Below, piece after piece: positions 1-12,285 of a DNA stretch of 64,000 nt. This stretch comes from Holothuria scabra. Its lineage: Eukaryota; Echinodermata; Holothuroidea; Aspidochirotida; Holothuriidae. Every line of letters starts with the position of its first letter. Positions within the stretch are counted from its first letter, which is position 1. The notes beneath the pieces were generated by a model. The model searched no databases. It was given only the letters and a program-made list of their open reading frames with translations, and was not told the origin of the DNA. Made by a program: the position numbers and the translations under genes. Location of the stretch: positions 33,194,486-33,258,485 of the forward strand of contig CM074196.1 in the NCBI GenBank assembly GCA_037179385.1. Reading direction: 5' to 3'.

Positions 1-62
1 TTCAGTTTTAATAAAGTGTTTGCCTCAGTCTAAAAGTCACATCTTAAATCTGCAAGATAAAT

Positions 63-280
63 CAGGCCTTGAATTTTGAGGCATGCAAGTATGATTGCAC
101 ACCATCACATCCTTCAAATCACTGTGAGGAGTGTGATTTTTTGCACTCCTGGATGAAAAATGGGAGCTCATTTAAATCTACTTTAATAGTTTAATAAAAT
201 AAAACAACTTACCACACTCTTTATTTTTTCTCAAGAGTGTGATTTAAAGCACACCTAAAAAACCTAAAACTCAAAGCCTG
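63..280. mobile_element. hAT-like MITE (CAGGCCTTGAATTTTGAG family), copy 1
   Basis: A 218-bp element begins CAGGCCTTGAATTTTGAG and ends in the inverted form CTCAAAGCCTG. It is flanked by the 7-bp direct repeat GATAAAT at 56-62 and 281-287. Inside are paired GAGGAGTGTGATTTTTTGCA and GAGTGTGATTTAAAGCACAC segments. Related copies lie near 10752-10977 and 39226-39434. It sits in the intron after the last visible gene 1 exon. Termini starting CAG suggest the hAT superfamily, but the duplication is 7 bp rather than 8. Confidence 0.7.
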
Positions 281-674
281 GATAAATAATACGTGAACAC
301 ACACACTTGGACAACCAAACAGCACAATAATTGCTTGCGGATACACTACGTGGTAGTCCAAAAATATGCCAAAAATTTTTTAAACAACCAAATTTCCTGT
401 GGAAAACTAAAATTAGTGAAATAGTTCCCCCTTGAACAACCTTAAATTTTTTTTGGGAAAATAGAGGCCTGAGAAGCATCCCCACCCTTAGACAATTTGT
501 TGAAAGAAAATAAACTACCTGTTAGTCTCCTCAACCTCACTGTCCCAGTTTCATCTCTCACCATACCCAGCCCCCAGTCCCCCCCCCCCTCATTCTCCAG
601 AAGCACTTGTTTCACACTAGGAGTTACACAATTCCCATTTCCACAAAATAATTCATTCAGAGTAACAAACTTAC

Positions 675-761
675 CCATAGAGTTATGAGGCAAGCTGGAT
701 AATATGAAGTCAACAACATTTCATTGCCAAAGAGAAGACAGTAGGCAACAACCAGTGCAAT
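675..761 (-). CDS. DPY19L1: DPY19L exon, membrane segment with FGNEMLLTSYY
   Basis: An 87-bp exon (29 codons, phase 0 at both ends) with acceptor CTACAG before 761 and donor GTAAGTTT after 675. The peptide is hydrophobic (IALVVAYCLLFGNEML then LTSYYPACLITLW) and matches the FGNxMLLTSYY part of DPY19L1/L2. It is the last exon of this gene inside the window. Confidence 0.9.
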
Positions 762-1019
762 CTGTAGTTATAGAAAAATAGGCACTGTAAGTCATTGATA
801 AATCAAATAGGATGAAGACAAAAAGGTAAGTGGGAAGATCTTTCAAAACAATTTGCATGGTAATTCATATTTAAATATTCTAACTAATTCTCTATTTCTT
901 TAACATTTTCATCAACTTTTCCATGACTTGTAAATTTTTTGTGGAGAACTTACATTAAATTAAATTATATAATTGAATTTACAGTTATATATTTAGTTTG
1001 TAAGTTAGAACAGGTTTTT

Positions 1020-1175
1020 TAATTTCTTAACTGTAGCTTCTGACCATTTGGTTTGAGAGGAGCTGGCTATTGCCATTTTCTAGTTGTGTTTCACTGGCAT
1101 GTTTTCCCTACCCCATTGCTTATTCTGAGCAGCAAGTGCAATGGCAGTAGGTTCCATTTTTTAAGTGTTCACTAT
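1020..1175 (-). repeat. tRNA-derived SINE body fragment
   Basis: This stretch matches, in reverse orientation, the body of the SINE at 2163-2415 (the 'ccattgct..gcaatggcagtaggttcc' part). The tRNA-like head is missing. It lies in the intron between the exons at 761 and 3302. Confidence 0.65.
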
Positions 1176-1984
1176 GAGCATGGAGGTTATGGATGGATGG
1201 AGTAAAAGCACCTTATCACGTCAAACAATTGCATTTTCTTCTCCACAGCCAGCTGTTGCTGGGTAGGGTGTGGTGGGGTGTGTGGTTTGGGGGACGGGTT
1301 ACCAAGTTGGGAAAGATATCTCTCTTTTTTTGACCTCTGCTATGTTATTGTAACCTCCCTTTTTTGCTACTGTATTAGTTTTTTTGTGTTTATCAGTAGT
1401 CTGCTTGTTGTTTTTTTTTTCTTCTCAGGGAGTGCACGTTTTCAAGCCCCCCAGGGTTTTTGTGTACTTCCTTTCGCTTTTATATGTCCTTATTTTCCCT
1501 TGTTGAGTTTATACTCTATATGTGTATGCTTATATGTAAAAGCGATGAAACAATAAATGAAACGAAACGAAACGAAACAATATGTACAATGGGTATTTCA
1601 ATCCTTTTGTGAGAAGAGACTTTGTCTGACAGGTCCTTTAATTCATTTTCTAGTTTTGTTCCACTTAACTGCCCTAACGTAGGATCTTTTCATACTCACA
1701 TAATCCTCTAAAAAAGACTTGACAGTAACAATCCTTGAAGTGCTTGTGACTTCCGCAGAGAGTTGAATTTTTGTTAGCCACCAAGTCTAAACGACTGTAA
1801 AAGCACTTCTAAGTGATCAAGTTTCTGTTGTTATTTTATGTTGTTCAATCAGTTACAAAACATTCTTTCCAGTAGTTCATTAGCAAGTCCAACTTTTTCA
1901 TATGAAATCTGAAACAATTCTGAAGATTTATGAAGAAGTGAAACATCTGCCCATGTAATGCTGAACTGAACCCTTTTGAGAAAT

Positions 1985-2090
1985 GAGCTTTCCCTCCATG
2001 GGTATTACATCCATGGTGTGATCTGGCTAAGAGTCAAACTCCAGACTTCCTAGCTGCAAGTTGGATGCTTTATCCACTTGACCATGCGGT
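1985..2090 (-). repeat. SINE head fragment
   Basis: On the minus strand this resembles the tRNA-like head of the same SINE, with an A-box-like TCAAGTGGATAAAGC and a degenerate B box. It is truncated and ends just before the next SINE copy, which lies in the opposite orientation. Confidence 0.5.
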
Positions 2091-2162
2091 TCATAACGTC
2101 AATAAAAAACCATTTTGTTACCATTATTGGTATTTATTACCAGTTACCATGCTGTTTTTTTT

Positions 2163-2415
2163 CAGAAGTGTAATCTCCATCAATGGTAAGAGCTTCAGCC
2201 TCTCACGAGGAAGACCTGGGTTCGCTTCCCAGGTCGAGTCATACCAAAGACTCTAAAAATGGAACCTACTGCCATTGTGCATGATGCTCCGCATAAGCAA
2301 TGGAGTAGGGAAAACAAGCCAGTGAGCCACAACTGGAAAAAAGGCCGTGGTCGGCTCAACTTGAACCAATAGGTTGGAAACTGGACCGTAAAACTCTATC
2401 TAACTAACTAACTAG
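2163..2415 (+). repeat. tRNA-derived SINE, near-complete copy
   Basis: The head carries an internal RNA polymerase III promoter: A-box-like TGGTAAGAGC at 2184-2193 and B-box-like GGTTCGCTTCC at 2219-2229. An approximately 140-bp unrelated body follows, and the copy ends in a CTAA/CTAACTAACT tail at about 2398-2415. It is the best-preserved copy here. Others are near 1020, 1985, 4968, 6320, 15540, 20205 and the pair split by the hAT element at 18715. Confidence 0.8.
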
Positions 2416-3301
2416 CTCCATCAAAATATCCCCTACCAGGCAGTTGTATTTTTACCACACAGTACAGGACATAAGAACACTTATAACTACAAAGGGTCCT
2501 TCCAAAATCTGATTTATGATGATGGCTTACACTATTTGATGTTACTTGCTTTAAAATAGGAATTGTGTTCAAAAGGGTGTGGTGGAAAGGAAGTAAAATA
2601 GGGGTTTAAAGGGGAAATGCAACTCATTTTCAAAGTTACCAGTGGCAAACATTAAGTTGTAACTAACAGATTTTGACAGACAGGAAATTTCTCTTCCTAT
2701 TTCAATGGGCCGGAGCCAACTGGCATAGCTACAATCCTGCTACTTAATGATGCTAGTTTCTCAACATTGCTGTACAGATTATTTCACGGTGTGTCACTGG
2801 TTGCCACTGACTGGTACAGAATATGGACAGGAACGTATACATGCATATGAGGTTTTGTACATGTGGCAATCTCGCAATTACACACAGAATGCATACAAAT
2901 GGGAATCTACGTTTCATTGTGATCAAAACTTAAGCGCATCTCATCGACTCTGTTGTCATGCTTCTGTAACACAATTTGTTTGTTAACTGAATAACTCTAT
3001 AGAATCAAGAGGTCATTAACTTTTAATTTTCTATTGTTCAAGTGCTGAATTTTACCCAGGAATAATTGCAAGACATACAGCATAGTAAAAATCTGCTATT
3101 CTCAGACTCAAAATACCTAACCCAAAATGGCCCATAAGGTACCAGTGGAACCCCTCATGAGATGAGAAAATGTACAGATGCCCACAAACCACTAAATTTT
3201 ATTTAAATCAATGCTGCTGTGCAACACTATCACAGAAAAGACTATGAGGATACACAAAAAATACTAAAAATGATAAAATCCATTGAGCTTTGAAAACTTA
3301 C
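2416..3301. other. Intron sequence, no gene seen
   Basis: AT-rich intronic DNA between the SINE and the exon at 3302. I see no exon, tandem repeat or terminal inverted repeat that I can support here. Confidence 0.5.
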
Positions 3302-3379
3302 ACTCTGCCCCTGGAGTATGCATTTAAGTTTAGCATACCCTATAAAACCGAGAACAAATGTAGCGAATATGGACAGCAT
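3302..3379 (-). CDS. DPY19L1: DPY19L exon, membrane segment
   Basis: A 78-bp exon (26 codons, phase 0) with acceptor CGTTACAG and donor GTAAGTTT. The peptide MLSIFATFVLGFIGYAKLK followed by CILQGQS aligns with the segment after LLTQ in DPY19L1 (SLFAVYVVGYID..KLRK). Confidence 0.88.
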
Positions 3380-4600
3380 CTGTAACGAGATCATAAAAAT
3401 CATTAGATATGTTAAAACAAGAAGAACTGTATGTATGACTACCTCAAAAGTGTTATAAATTGTAATTGCAAAATGTATTCATTTTTAATAAGAGATGTAC
3501 AGTAAGTAGAGGGCCATTTTCTGAAATCAGTTATTCTGATTCTATCACCTCTACTGACTGGCTGTTTTAGAATCCTTGCAATCTGATTCATTAAACATTG
3601 ACCAGTTATTCTTGAACACACCCACAGTTATAATGATATGCAAAACCACAGCAACCACAGGCAGGCACATAAATTTTTGCCACCCATGCATATTATACCA
3701 AATTTTACATATGAATACACTATCACACACACCAAAACCTTTAGATAGATTCCTCTTCCCATAGCAAAGAATGAAAAAGATATTCCCTCACAAAGAAAGT
3801 ATCTTTTTATGAGAAAAAATGATATTTTGGCAAAATAATGATCACACTCAGTTTCCTACTGACAAGCAATTTTTTCAAGGCTAACATTGCATCTCATTTT
3901 GGGTTAACTTTTAGGGAGCTGGAGTAACAAAACCATCAAATTCAAATTCAAAATTCAAATTAATATTTTACCACATTTTCAACTGACTTAATAATGACAT
4001 ATCTGTTTGATGACTGTTATTTCTAAAGTGAAGATTCTTTTAAACTAGAAAATAGTTTTACTCCATACTTTAGTTTGCCGCATACACCTTTCGAAAATTA
4101 CCAACTTTTGTGTAACCTCTAACACCGAATAAGGACAGTTCTTTAATGAAGGTAAAGACATTTCCAAAAACTTTTTCCATCATCCTTTATGAGTGGTCAA
4201 GGTCATTCACTTCTAACTTTTAAGGAAGAGACTGCGCACAAGAAGATACAGCACAAAACTGTGCACTGTGCTTGCGTAAGTAGTCTTAATCATGAAATTC
4301 AAGATATTCTTTAAGCAAGATGTAGAAATGTTCCAAAAACAAGAGCTATGACCACTTTAAATAAAAGCACCATCAAACTTCTTTCTAAGCAGCATGAAAC
4401 CTTAGTAGACTACTTCTATGAATATTCATACTTTAGATATTTCATGAATAAACGTTTATTACAGAATTAGATAACAATTTCATGAAAAATACATGAGAAA
4501 CATAGAAAACTGGACAAAACCTTTAATTTTCAGTGCAATTGCAAACTGTAGAAGCTGAACCAATGCTTCGTTGCTACACCTATCAAAATATCAACATTAA

Positions 4601-4880
4601 AGGGAAAATTTGCTCACCTCAGAAAGGACTAACTTACTTAAGCCCCTCCCACAATTATCTAAAACTCATCCTTACCCACTTCCTATCTCAGTTTATTGCT
4701 TCAAGGTGAGTATGCATGACTTAATGTGTAATCACAACACTCCCAGTACAGTGCATGCTATGTAATATGAGCTACAGTACTCTGCATTTTTTAATTTTTC
4801 TGTCAATCAAAGAGATATGCCAATGGAGAATTTCTGTAGACTACAACAGAGATTGTAGTTGGGGTGAAAATTGAATTCCT
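4601..4880. mobile_element. TTAA-flanked MITE (AGGCCC..GGGCCT family)
   Basis: A diverged copy of the family seen intact at 19613-19909. It is flanked by TTAA on both sides (4597-4600, 4881-4884) and shares the internal TTAAGCCCCTCCCACAATT and ATCTCAGTTTATTGCTTC blocks. TTAA duplications are typical of piggyBac-type transposition. Confidence 0.7.
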
Positions 4881-4967
4881 TTAAATTAGCCTTGCAACTG
4901 TGATGGCTTCAGTCAAACAGCATGGCTGCAGAGCATGCAGTTTGGTTGAGGCAGCTGCAGTCTGTGG

Positions 4968-5215
4968 TTTAGTTAGATCGTCATTTAGATGAGATTTTTT
5001 GGTCCAGTTTTTAGCCAATTGATTTAATTCAGGCCAGCCACGGTCTTTTTCCTAGTTGTGGCTCACCGGCTAAGTTTGTTTCTCTCACTCCATTGCGTTG
5101 GCTGAGTACCAAGCACAATGGCAGTAGGTTCTTTTTCTAAAGTCTTTGGAATGACCCCGTCAGGAGCCAAGCTCCAGACCTCCCCAATGCTAATTGGATG
5201 CTTTAACCACATGAC
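4968..5215 (-). repeat. tRNA-derived SINE
   Basis: A near full-length minus-strand copy of the SINE family. The tail side is at about 4968 (TTAGTTAGAT) and the tRNA-like head is at about 5160-5215. It ends only about 35 bp from the donor of the exon at 5249. Confidence 0.75.
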
Positions 5216-5248
5216 CTCAGAGTGGGTTGTACATGCATGGTGTCTTAC

Positions 5249-5348
5249 CTGTGTAAGGAGAGTAAACTGAGCAAACTGCCAACACAGAATGAAAAACAAG
5301 GATGGAATCATGATGAAAGCACTGTGTATCCATCTTGGTCTTGGAATG
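5249..5348 (-). CDS. DPY19L1: DPY19L exon with WQFAQFTLLTQ
   Basis: A 100-bp exon: one base completes the Arg codon split from the previous exon, then 33 codons. The acceptor is TTCTTTAG and the donor GTAAGACA. The peptide ends SLFFILCWQFAQFTLLTQ, the very conserved WQFxQF signature of the DPY19 family. Confidence 0.93.
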
Positions 5349-6544
5349 CTAAAGAAGGAGAGACAATTATATGAGTAAGGGGATAGTACAGGTTAACAAT
5401 ACCATAAATGGGGCCAATGGCACAAAAAACAAATGTAAATTGAAACATCTCTGCAGTAAAAAGTCCCTTCCTATGCCACCAATGATAACATTTTCATTAA
5501 ACTTTCAAATGATATGCCACTCAATTTCTTTCATAACATGTGATATCTTGGAAAAGAAAAGGGTTGTAAGTGACTATTGCTGAGATGGAATAGTTCAACA
5601 GTAAATCATGAAAGTGACATAGCATGGTTGTACCACGAGTGGGTCATTCAATGGAATTTACACCAAAAATGTATTTATGTAAAGGAAATATTCAAATCAT
5701 ATTTTATTCCATGTACTTTATACAAACCTTCCTTCTCATAATCCTCACAGGGAGAGTGTATTTCACAAACAAACATTTGAGAAATGAAGAGGTTCCTAAC
5801 ACAAGTTTTGGGTGCCTTTGGTTTGGCAAGTGTACTTAAAAAGTCTATAAGAGTATTTTGAAATATTTTGAATTAAATGAAAAAAAAAAGAAGAATCATC
5901 AAACTGTGGAAGAGTATTACTATCAGTGAATCATAAAAACATTATAAATAATTTTTGTGACTATTTTGAGTCATGTCTAAAGCCTCACTAGAGTAACATA
6001 GGATAAAGGCTAGGCTGGGCAAATTTCCTCTCAAACTGGGACTACACTTTTATTTTTGACAGATTTTGAACTCTTGTTATTTTCTGCTGCAGTTTATTGA
6101 GTAGAATTTGTTCATATAATGGCCAAAGAGCCTGATGGCGCTTTTTTATAGGGAGTGACCAATTGAAGGTGCTGACCAACTCAAGATAAAGTCACTACAC
6201 AGTAAATGTGAAATGTAACATTTGCTTTTCAGCTACCATTTATGCGTTATTTTTACAAAGTAAATATGGATTTGCTGAAGTTTTGGGAATAAACTTCTTA
6301 CGCTCAAGATTAAGCTAGCCATGTCCGCAGCTTTTTTTCCAGCTAAGTGAGTCACTGGCTTGTTTTCCCTTCTCCATTGCTTAAGCAAAGCAACAGGCAC
6401 AACAGTAGCACATTCCATTTGTAAGCCTTTGGTATGACTTGGTCTGGAAATCAAATTTTGTTCCAGATGAGAGTTGAATGCTACACCACAGAGTCACAGA
6501 TCAAAAACCTAGTCTGGATAATAAAATTTATTTTGTATTCTCAC
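5349..6544. other. Intron with SINE fragment at about 6320-6485
   Basis: No exon is seen. A minus-strand SINE fragment (body plus degenerate head) lies at about 6320-6485. The rest is AT-rich intron. Confidence 0.6.
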
Positions 6545-6636
6545 CGTAAAGTGTAAGTTACAGCAAGCAACTGCAAGATGAAGAAAGGGTAGCCTATACT
6601 CTCTCTGAGCGGAGGTGTCCACTGAACACGAGTGCA
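6545..6636 (-). CDS. DPY19L1: DPY19L exon with WTPPLRES
   Basis: A 92-bp exon (30 codons plus CG of a split Arg codon). The acceptor is CCTTAACAG and the donor GTGAGAAT. The peptide [13 protein letters not shown] then [17 protein letters not shown] matches the family's [14 protein letters not shown] block, a lumenal loop conserved across DPY19 proteins. Met of the family is Gln here. Confidence 0.95.
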
Positions 6637-7014
6637 CTGTTAAGGAAAAAAGTACTCATAATATGACCACACAGTTAACCCTAACCCTAACTGAAAGAAA
6701 TGCTTGTTGTAAGACTTAACTATGAACAACTTTCATGTAAGACTTCAAGATGCCCCCACATCATCTACTTTTTTTTAAATTAAGTCTAAGAGGTCAGGTA
6801 TCTAAATGCACCCACCAAGTTTGAAGTTGATCAAACTTAAAAAGTTTGCACAACACTTTAATGCTCTAACACACAAATAAATAGTTTTACATTTTTCACA
6901 TTCAGTGAAGTAAAATATCTCCTTTCCCAAAACATAACAAGTAGGGAAAAAAGTACATCAGCCCCACTACATTTTCTGGTAATTAAACCTGATGACAGCA
7001 TTCTTTCTAAAGAG

Positions 7015-7223
7015 TTTGAAATTAAGCAATTGACAGGAAGTTACAAAAATGCAGAGTACGGACTTTCATATTACACAGCATGCACATCACTGAGAGTGTT
7101 TTGATTACACATTGGGGTCTTGGATACTTACCCTGAAGCAATAAACTGAGATTGTATTTTAATGAGGATGAATTTTAGGCAGTTGTGGGAATTGGAAATG
7201 TTTGGAGTAAGAGAATTAGACCT
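7015..7223. mobile_element. Degenerate TTAA-type MITE copy
   Basis: In reverse orientation this resembles the 4601-4880 and 19613-19909 elements (AGCAATAAACTGAGAT, AATTTTAGGCAGTTGTGGGA). The end near TTAA at 7224-7227 is clear; the other end is eroded. Confidence 0.5.
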
Positions 7224-7579
7224 TTAAGAGACCTCAAATACCCAGGCGAAAAAGGGGAATCAAAACTTGTTAAACAATGGGACAAACCCAGGATGTTTTA
7301 GAGCAAAAAAGAGATTTTAAGGCCCTCCAGGAGTGGCTTTCACAGTTTCGACTCATACTTACTGATAATGGAAGTAACATACAGCTGGATATTCTACCAA
7401 CTACTTTTGTGAACAGCTTTTACTATTGCTAAAAATTTTTGCTAGATGTCAACTCCAAACATGGGGGGAGGATTAAAAGTTTCTAAGACACAAATCAGAA
7501 ATTAAAAAGAACAGAAAGCTATGACAAGGAGAAACTGTAAAACCTGCCCTACGATACTTTGCAACGGAAACAATTTTAC

Positions 7580-7731
7580 CTCTGCATGGTTATAGAAAAA
7601 TCCCGCAACAGCAATAATTCCACCAAAGATGCTGCCACTCAGAACAACAGCAAGAACAAAGAATAGGCCCATCATCACTCCATTCCAGAAGAAGATGCAG
7701 TTAATATAAAAAATGGCAATATCTCCCATTC
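7580..7731 (-). CDS. DPY19L1: DPY19L exon with NGVMMGLFF and FFYNHAE
   Basis: A 152-bp exon: two bases completing Gly of SCEG, then 50 codons. The acceptor is CTTTCAAG and the donor GTAAAATT. The peptide GMGDIAIFYINCIFFWNG, VMMGLFFVLAVVLSGS, IFGGIIAVAGFFYNHAE spans two membrane helices and matches DPY19L1 closely. Its 3' end precedes the CTRV exon in phase. Confidence 0.95.
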
Positions 7732-7983
7732 CTTGAAAGAAAAAAAAAATGATAGCAATGTATATCAAATTTACAATCAAACAATTATGCTCATCAATAT
7801 TTTTTGATTGGGGTTATGGTAGGTCCATGCAATCCATCTCTACTTGATTCATTCTGGGATAAAAACTTGAAAATATTTTACAGAAAAGTCTTAGAGAAAA
7901 TCCAAGCTCAAAGTTGTGACTTAAGAGTCTTAGGTAAAAGCAGAAAGAGGACAGAAGGAGGACGAGGATGGTCTCCAAGGGCT

Positions 7984-8330
7984 TGATTTTAGTGGTTGTC
8001 CAATTGTCAAGGACAACTAAATTTTCATATGGAAAGCCAAAACTTAAAGGTTGGTTGTCTGTTGGGCAACTGTTTCTCTCTCAAGCTGAAGAAGTATACT
8101 GCTGACTGATCAACTCTTTCAACTTTTTTCATCATATCATATTTCAAAATTCAAACTTCTGTCCTTCAAACATCACACATTTTTATTTTTCAAGACCAAT
8201 AACACATGGACACAATTACTGTTTTGTTATTGTGTGAAAAATGTTTCGGACAACCAAATTTCATTGTGGACAACTAAAATTAGTAAAATGGTTGCCCAAC
8301 CATAATTTTTTTGAAAAAAGAGGCGCACCT
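7984..8330. repeat. Interspersed repeat ('GGTTGTCC' family)
   Basis: This segment (GGCTTGATTTTAGTGGTTGT ... GGACAACTAAAATTAG) is repeated in opposite orientation at about 10260-10605, with partial relatives at 295-480, 16560-17030 and 17330-17415. I cannot assign it to a transposon class. Confidence 0.6.
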
Positions 8331-9043
8331 CCACTGTGCTATTAGCTTACCAGCGTCTAGTTGTGGGTAGGTATGATCACAGGTGTAAAAAGGAGGTAAG
8401 AAGGGGCAATTTAGATACAAAAGATGAAAGTAAAAAAATTTTAATTTTGGTTAGTTAGATGAGGCTTTATGGCTCAGTTTTCAACACATTTGTTTTACAT
8501 TGGGCCATTTTCAGTTTTCAGTTGGATTTTTGTTTTAAGTATTTGCCTCAACCACAATAGATTGATGCATACATACATGGACTAATCTATAGATCCCTTT
8601 CTAAAAAAGCAATAGCAAAGGACTGTGGTAGGGAGTTTGGTTTGTAATGTTTTTGCCAAGGTATTTTAATGTAGTAAAAAATGAAAAACATGTACCAAAA
8701 CTATGGTATATCCCACAATCCTTTGTAACTGCTACATACAGAAGGGTATGTGTTTTGACTTGACTAAATAAGCACCACCTTCTATTCAGTACATAATGGT
8801 GTAAACATACTGTACTACCAAAAGGTTAGAGCAACTGTGTAGATGTTTGAAAGCCAAAACAGGGTGACTTGTACAGATATTTCTTTTCGGACATATTTAA
8901 GACAGGGTTCGAAATTATTCACATATTAATGCCGCGGGCTAGCGAAACTTGTGTTCGGGAAAGTGACTTACAAGGAGTGAAAGTCCGACCACAATAAACT
9001 TAATATTTTCAGAATTGAATCAAAGATATTGAAGAAACATTAC

Positions 9044-9164
9044 CTTCACAGCTTTGTACTTGAGACAGTCCTCTTCCTCTTTTTACAGTGTAACACATTT
9101 TGGTTGGTTTATTCATATATCTCATGAAAGACTCATATTCACGCTTTAATATGCCCATGAACAT
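9044..9164 (-). CDS. DPY19L1: DPY19L exon with SCEG
   Basis: A 121-bp exon (40 codons plus one base of Gly). The acceptor is CCCTTGCAG and the donor GTAATGTT. The peptide MFMGILKREYESFMRYMNKP, TKMCYTVKRGRGLSQVQSCE matches the C(W/Y)TV.RG.GLS..SCEG region of DPY19L1. The residue before it (YPE) closes the exon at 12148. Confidence 0.93.
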
Positions 9165-10259
9165 CTGCAAGGGGTCAATAAGAATGAAAAACATGGAATA
9201 GATTTTATATTCTTTAAACTCTAAGAAAAAGCTGATTCACACAAAGTAAGATATTTGTCCAAAACCAGTTCAAAGAGCTACATAATAAAAAAAAAATCCA
9301 CACAGACTACTAATAACACTCTGGAGAATCAATACATAATGAATCATTTATCTTAAAAAACAGTTCATCATATGCTGGAAGAGCAGTCCCTGCTTAATGA
9401 CTACAACTCAAAATAAGAGAGAAACTGTTCGGTACTAATGCGCCTTAATATCTCAAATTTACTAGTTGTGCCCACACCTTTAAATTTAATGGAAATGATA
9501 TGAAACTTTAGCTGGGCCACATTAAAGAGGCAACCAGAGTTTGATAGCGAATATTAACTGTTTGTTCCACCACCTCGTTTTCCCCTTCTAAACTCATTGT
9601 TAACCAGAATATAGAAACATTGAAAATATCTTTCAGGTTATCATAGAGAAATGTTAATTTTATGTTAATTACTGTTGAATGAAGATTTCTGAATATTTGT
9701 TGTGTAACGAAACTCCACACTGGTGCAAGACTGGACAGCCTCCACTATACTATAACTAATTACAATGTTAGACCATGGTCACAGAGCACTTTTTGTTAGC
9801 TTTCAGTCAATGAACAGAATTTAAGTTGTGAAAAAATTGGCAAAAAAAACCCCCCACAAAATTGCCAGTTGCCACAGTCTACATGAGAATTGTCACAGGT
9901 TTACCACAAGTTTGACTTGCAAAATGTATGGCAATTAAAAACTAATTTTAACAAAGAATTCAGTTTCAAACCTGTGGCATGGAATTTAATAGAAAACCAT
10001 ATGTCACCTTGTGAAATCTGTGACCAAAGGTTAAAAAAAAAACAAAGTTTGCCACCAAGAAAGATGTAAGACTTCAATGGTTTTTCACATCTGATCACAC
10101 ACAGTCACTGGCAGAGGTTGACAAACTCTTTTTTGTTGGGAAAATTTATTGCACAAAAATGTTGCAAGGGTAAATACATGGACTGTGTAAATACAGGCAA
10201 TGTGTATGCTGTGCAGGTATCCCATACAGCAGAAATACATACAGGCCTCCATTTTCAGA

Positions 10260-10605
10260 AGAATTTCTGGTTTTCCTTCGGGCAACTATTTCACTAGTTT
10301 TGGTTGTCCACAATGAAATTTGGTTGTTTGAAACATTTTGCACACAATTACAAAACAGTAGTTGTGTTCATGTGTTATTGGTCTTGAAGAATAAAAAGCA
10401 GGGACGTTTGAGAGACAGAAACACTTGAAGTTTAAAACATGGTAGATGAAAAAAGTTGAAAGAGTTTATCAGTCAGCTTTATACTCTTTCAGTCTAAGAG
10501 AAAAATGATTGTCCATCAGACAACCAATCTTTAACTTTTGGTTGTCCGTATGGAATTTTAGTTGTCCCGGACAATCGGACAACCATTAAAATCAAGCCCT
10601 GACAT
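10260..10605. repeat. Interspersed repeat ('GGTTGTCC' family), inverted copy
   Basis: An inverted relative of 7984-8330. It shares TTGGTTGTCC, GTTGTCCCGGACAATCGGAC and a tail reading CCATTAAAATCAAGCCCTGA. Confidence 0.6.
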
Positions 10606-10751
10606 AGGCCTAACTATCAATAGCATAGATGTGTGTGGCAATACTGATTTCATCTTCAGCCCTTGAGTTTTCAATTTACCACATGTGCTTCAAATTACCT
10701 GTCTCAGAAAATAAGGAGTGCCCCTTGGCGAGCTGTTTTCTGAGGCATCGA

Positions 10752-10977
10752 CAGGCCTTGAATTTTGAGGCATGCAAGTGTGATCACTCACCATTACTAA
10801 CCTCAAATTAAAGGTGAGGAGTGTAATTTTTTGCACACCTAGATGAAGATTTGGAGACCAAATTTACCTAACCAAATTTACCTATTTAAGTTTAATACAG
10901 CAGCACATCAACTACACTCCTTAATTTTCCGAGGAGTGTGATTTGTGGCACACCTGGAGAATCTTAAACTCAAGGCT
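10752..10977. mobile_element. hAT-like MITE (CAGGCCTTGAATTTTGAG family), copy 2
   Basis: The same start and internal GTGAGGAGTGTAATTTTTTG block as the element at 63-280. The right end is eroded and I see no clean target duplication. Confidence 0.6.
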
Positions 10978-12147
10978 TCCATTGATACATTTTCCCGAGT
11001 TTCCATTCTTTATTGAAGGGTGTGAAAAATCACTCTCCTCACAATTGATTTCAGGTAAGTGATGGGGTGCAATCACAGGGGTATGTTTCAAAATTCAAGG
11101 TCATCATCTCTATGTCATGCCATGACTCTTTATGACAGTTCACGAGGTGTCATCCTCTTTGGGATACTGGTCTTCATATTCAACTTGCTAATAATCAACA
11201 ACCATTTCCTGTTTGCTATCTATTCTGTTTCCAAGCACAACTGATTGATTATTGAAGCATATGCTCACAACCATTTACAGTATGTGAAGAAAAATACCAT
11301 TCAGTGCAAAGGGAAATAAACCGTCTAGCACTTTTGAATACCCAAGTATGTTGTTCACATGAATCACCTTTAAGTCCACCTAACATTAGTTTATGCACCT
11401 TTTGAGGCCCTGGAGAAAAACAGGGGTTGGAAATAGGTCATTTTTATGCCTGAAGACAGGTCAAAGTCAGTGTTTTGGTTGAGTTTGCAGTGGCAAGCCA
11501 AATAACAAATGTCCTGAGGGGCACATAAGTGCACAATTTACAACTAACCCTGTGATTTCGATAAACAACTACATGATTGAAGAATCCATTAGCATGGTAG
11601 GGCCTAGTTAATTCAATGTAATGAATACATGCTGTTTCCAGTCACACTTCACAGTAGGTCACCTTGCTTAGTTGATGTTAGCTGCTGTTTGGTTGAACAG
11701 ACATTCTCTGAGTCAGGGTAACTTTAGGCTTAAACTTTTGGGTTATGAACTTTTTAGGATCTGAATAAGAGAGGATTCCTGTGAACACAACATTGGTGGG
11801 AGAATGAACTTCATGAAGTTAAAAAAAATTGCAATCAATCGAGAGCCAAATCAGCATCCAAGAATTTGCAGACTGTCCATCTTAAGACCAGGACAACAAA
11901 CTATAGACCATATGCATTGACGACACACTGATATCATCCTTGGGTCAAAACAATTTAACACGTGGATGCAAGCATAAGAATTTACCCTGCATGTGTAGCA
12001 GACTATGCAAGTATTCAACTGATTGACAAATAAGCTATTGGCATTTGTCGGTATTGCTTTGTTTTGCTCCCAAAGTAGGGCATATTTTTTGCTCTGTGAC
12101 ATCACATGCATAAGGTCTATTGCAACAAATGAAGATGAATGACTCAC

Positions 12148-12285
12148 CTCTGGATAAATGTTGAACCTTTTAAGAGCATTGACTGTACTAGGGTATTCTA
12201 CTATTTTATCTTGCATTGCAGAGTAAAAACCATCACTAATGCTAGGAGCTTCAGTCATATCCTTGAAGTATGAAAAATAAAGACC
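12148..12285 (-). CDS. DPY19L1: DPY19L exon with GLYFSYFK and RFNIYPE
   Basis: A 138-bp exon (46 codons, phase 0 both ends). The acceptor is TTTTTACAG and the donor GTGAGTCA. The peptide starts GLYFSYFKDMTEAPSISDGF and ends NALKRFNIYPE, matching the DPY19L1 GLYYSYFK..EAPS.. and LKRFNLYPE blocks. The Met frame that opens at 12258 starts inside this exon and is not the true start. Confidence 0.95.

Noticed and set aside
6675..6692. CCCTAACCCTAAC telomere-like run
   Set aside because: Only about two units, so easily chance. The much longer run at 30370-30485 is the meaningful one.
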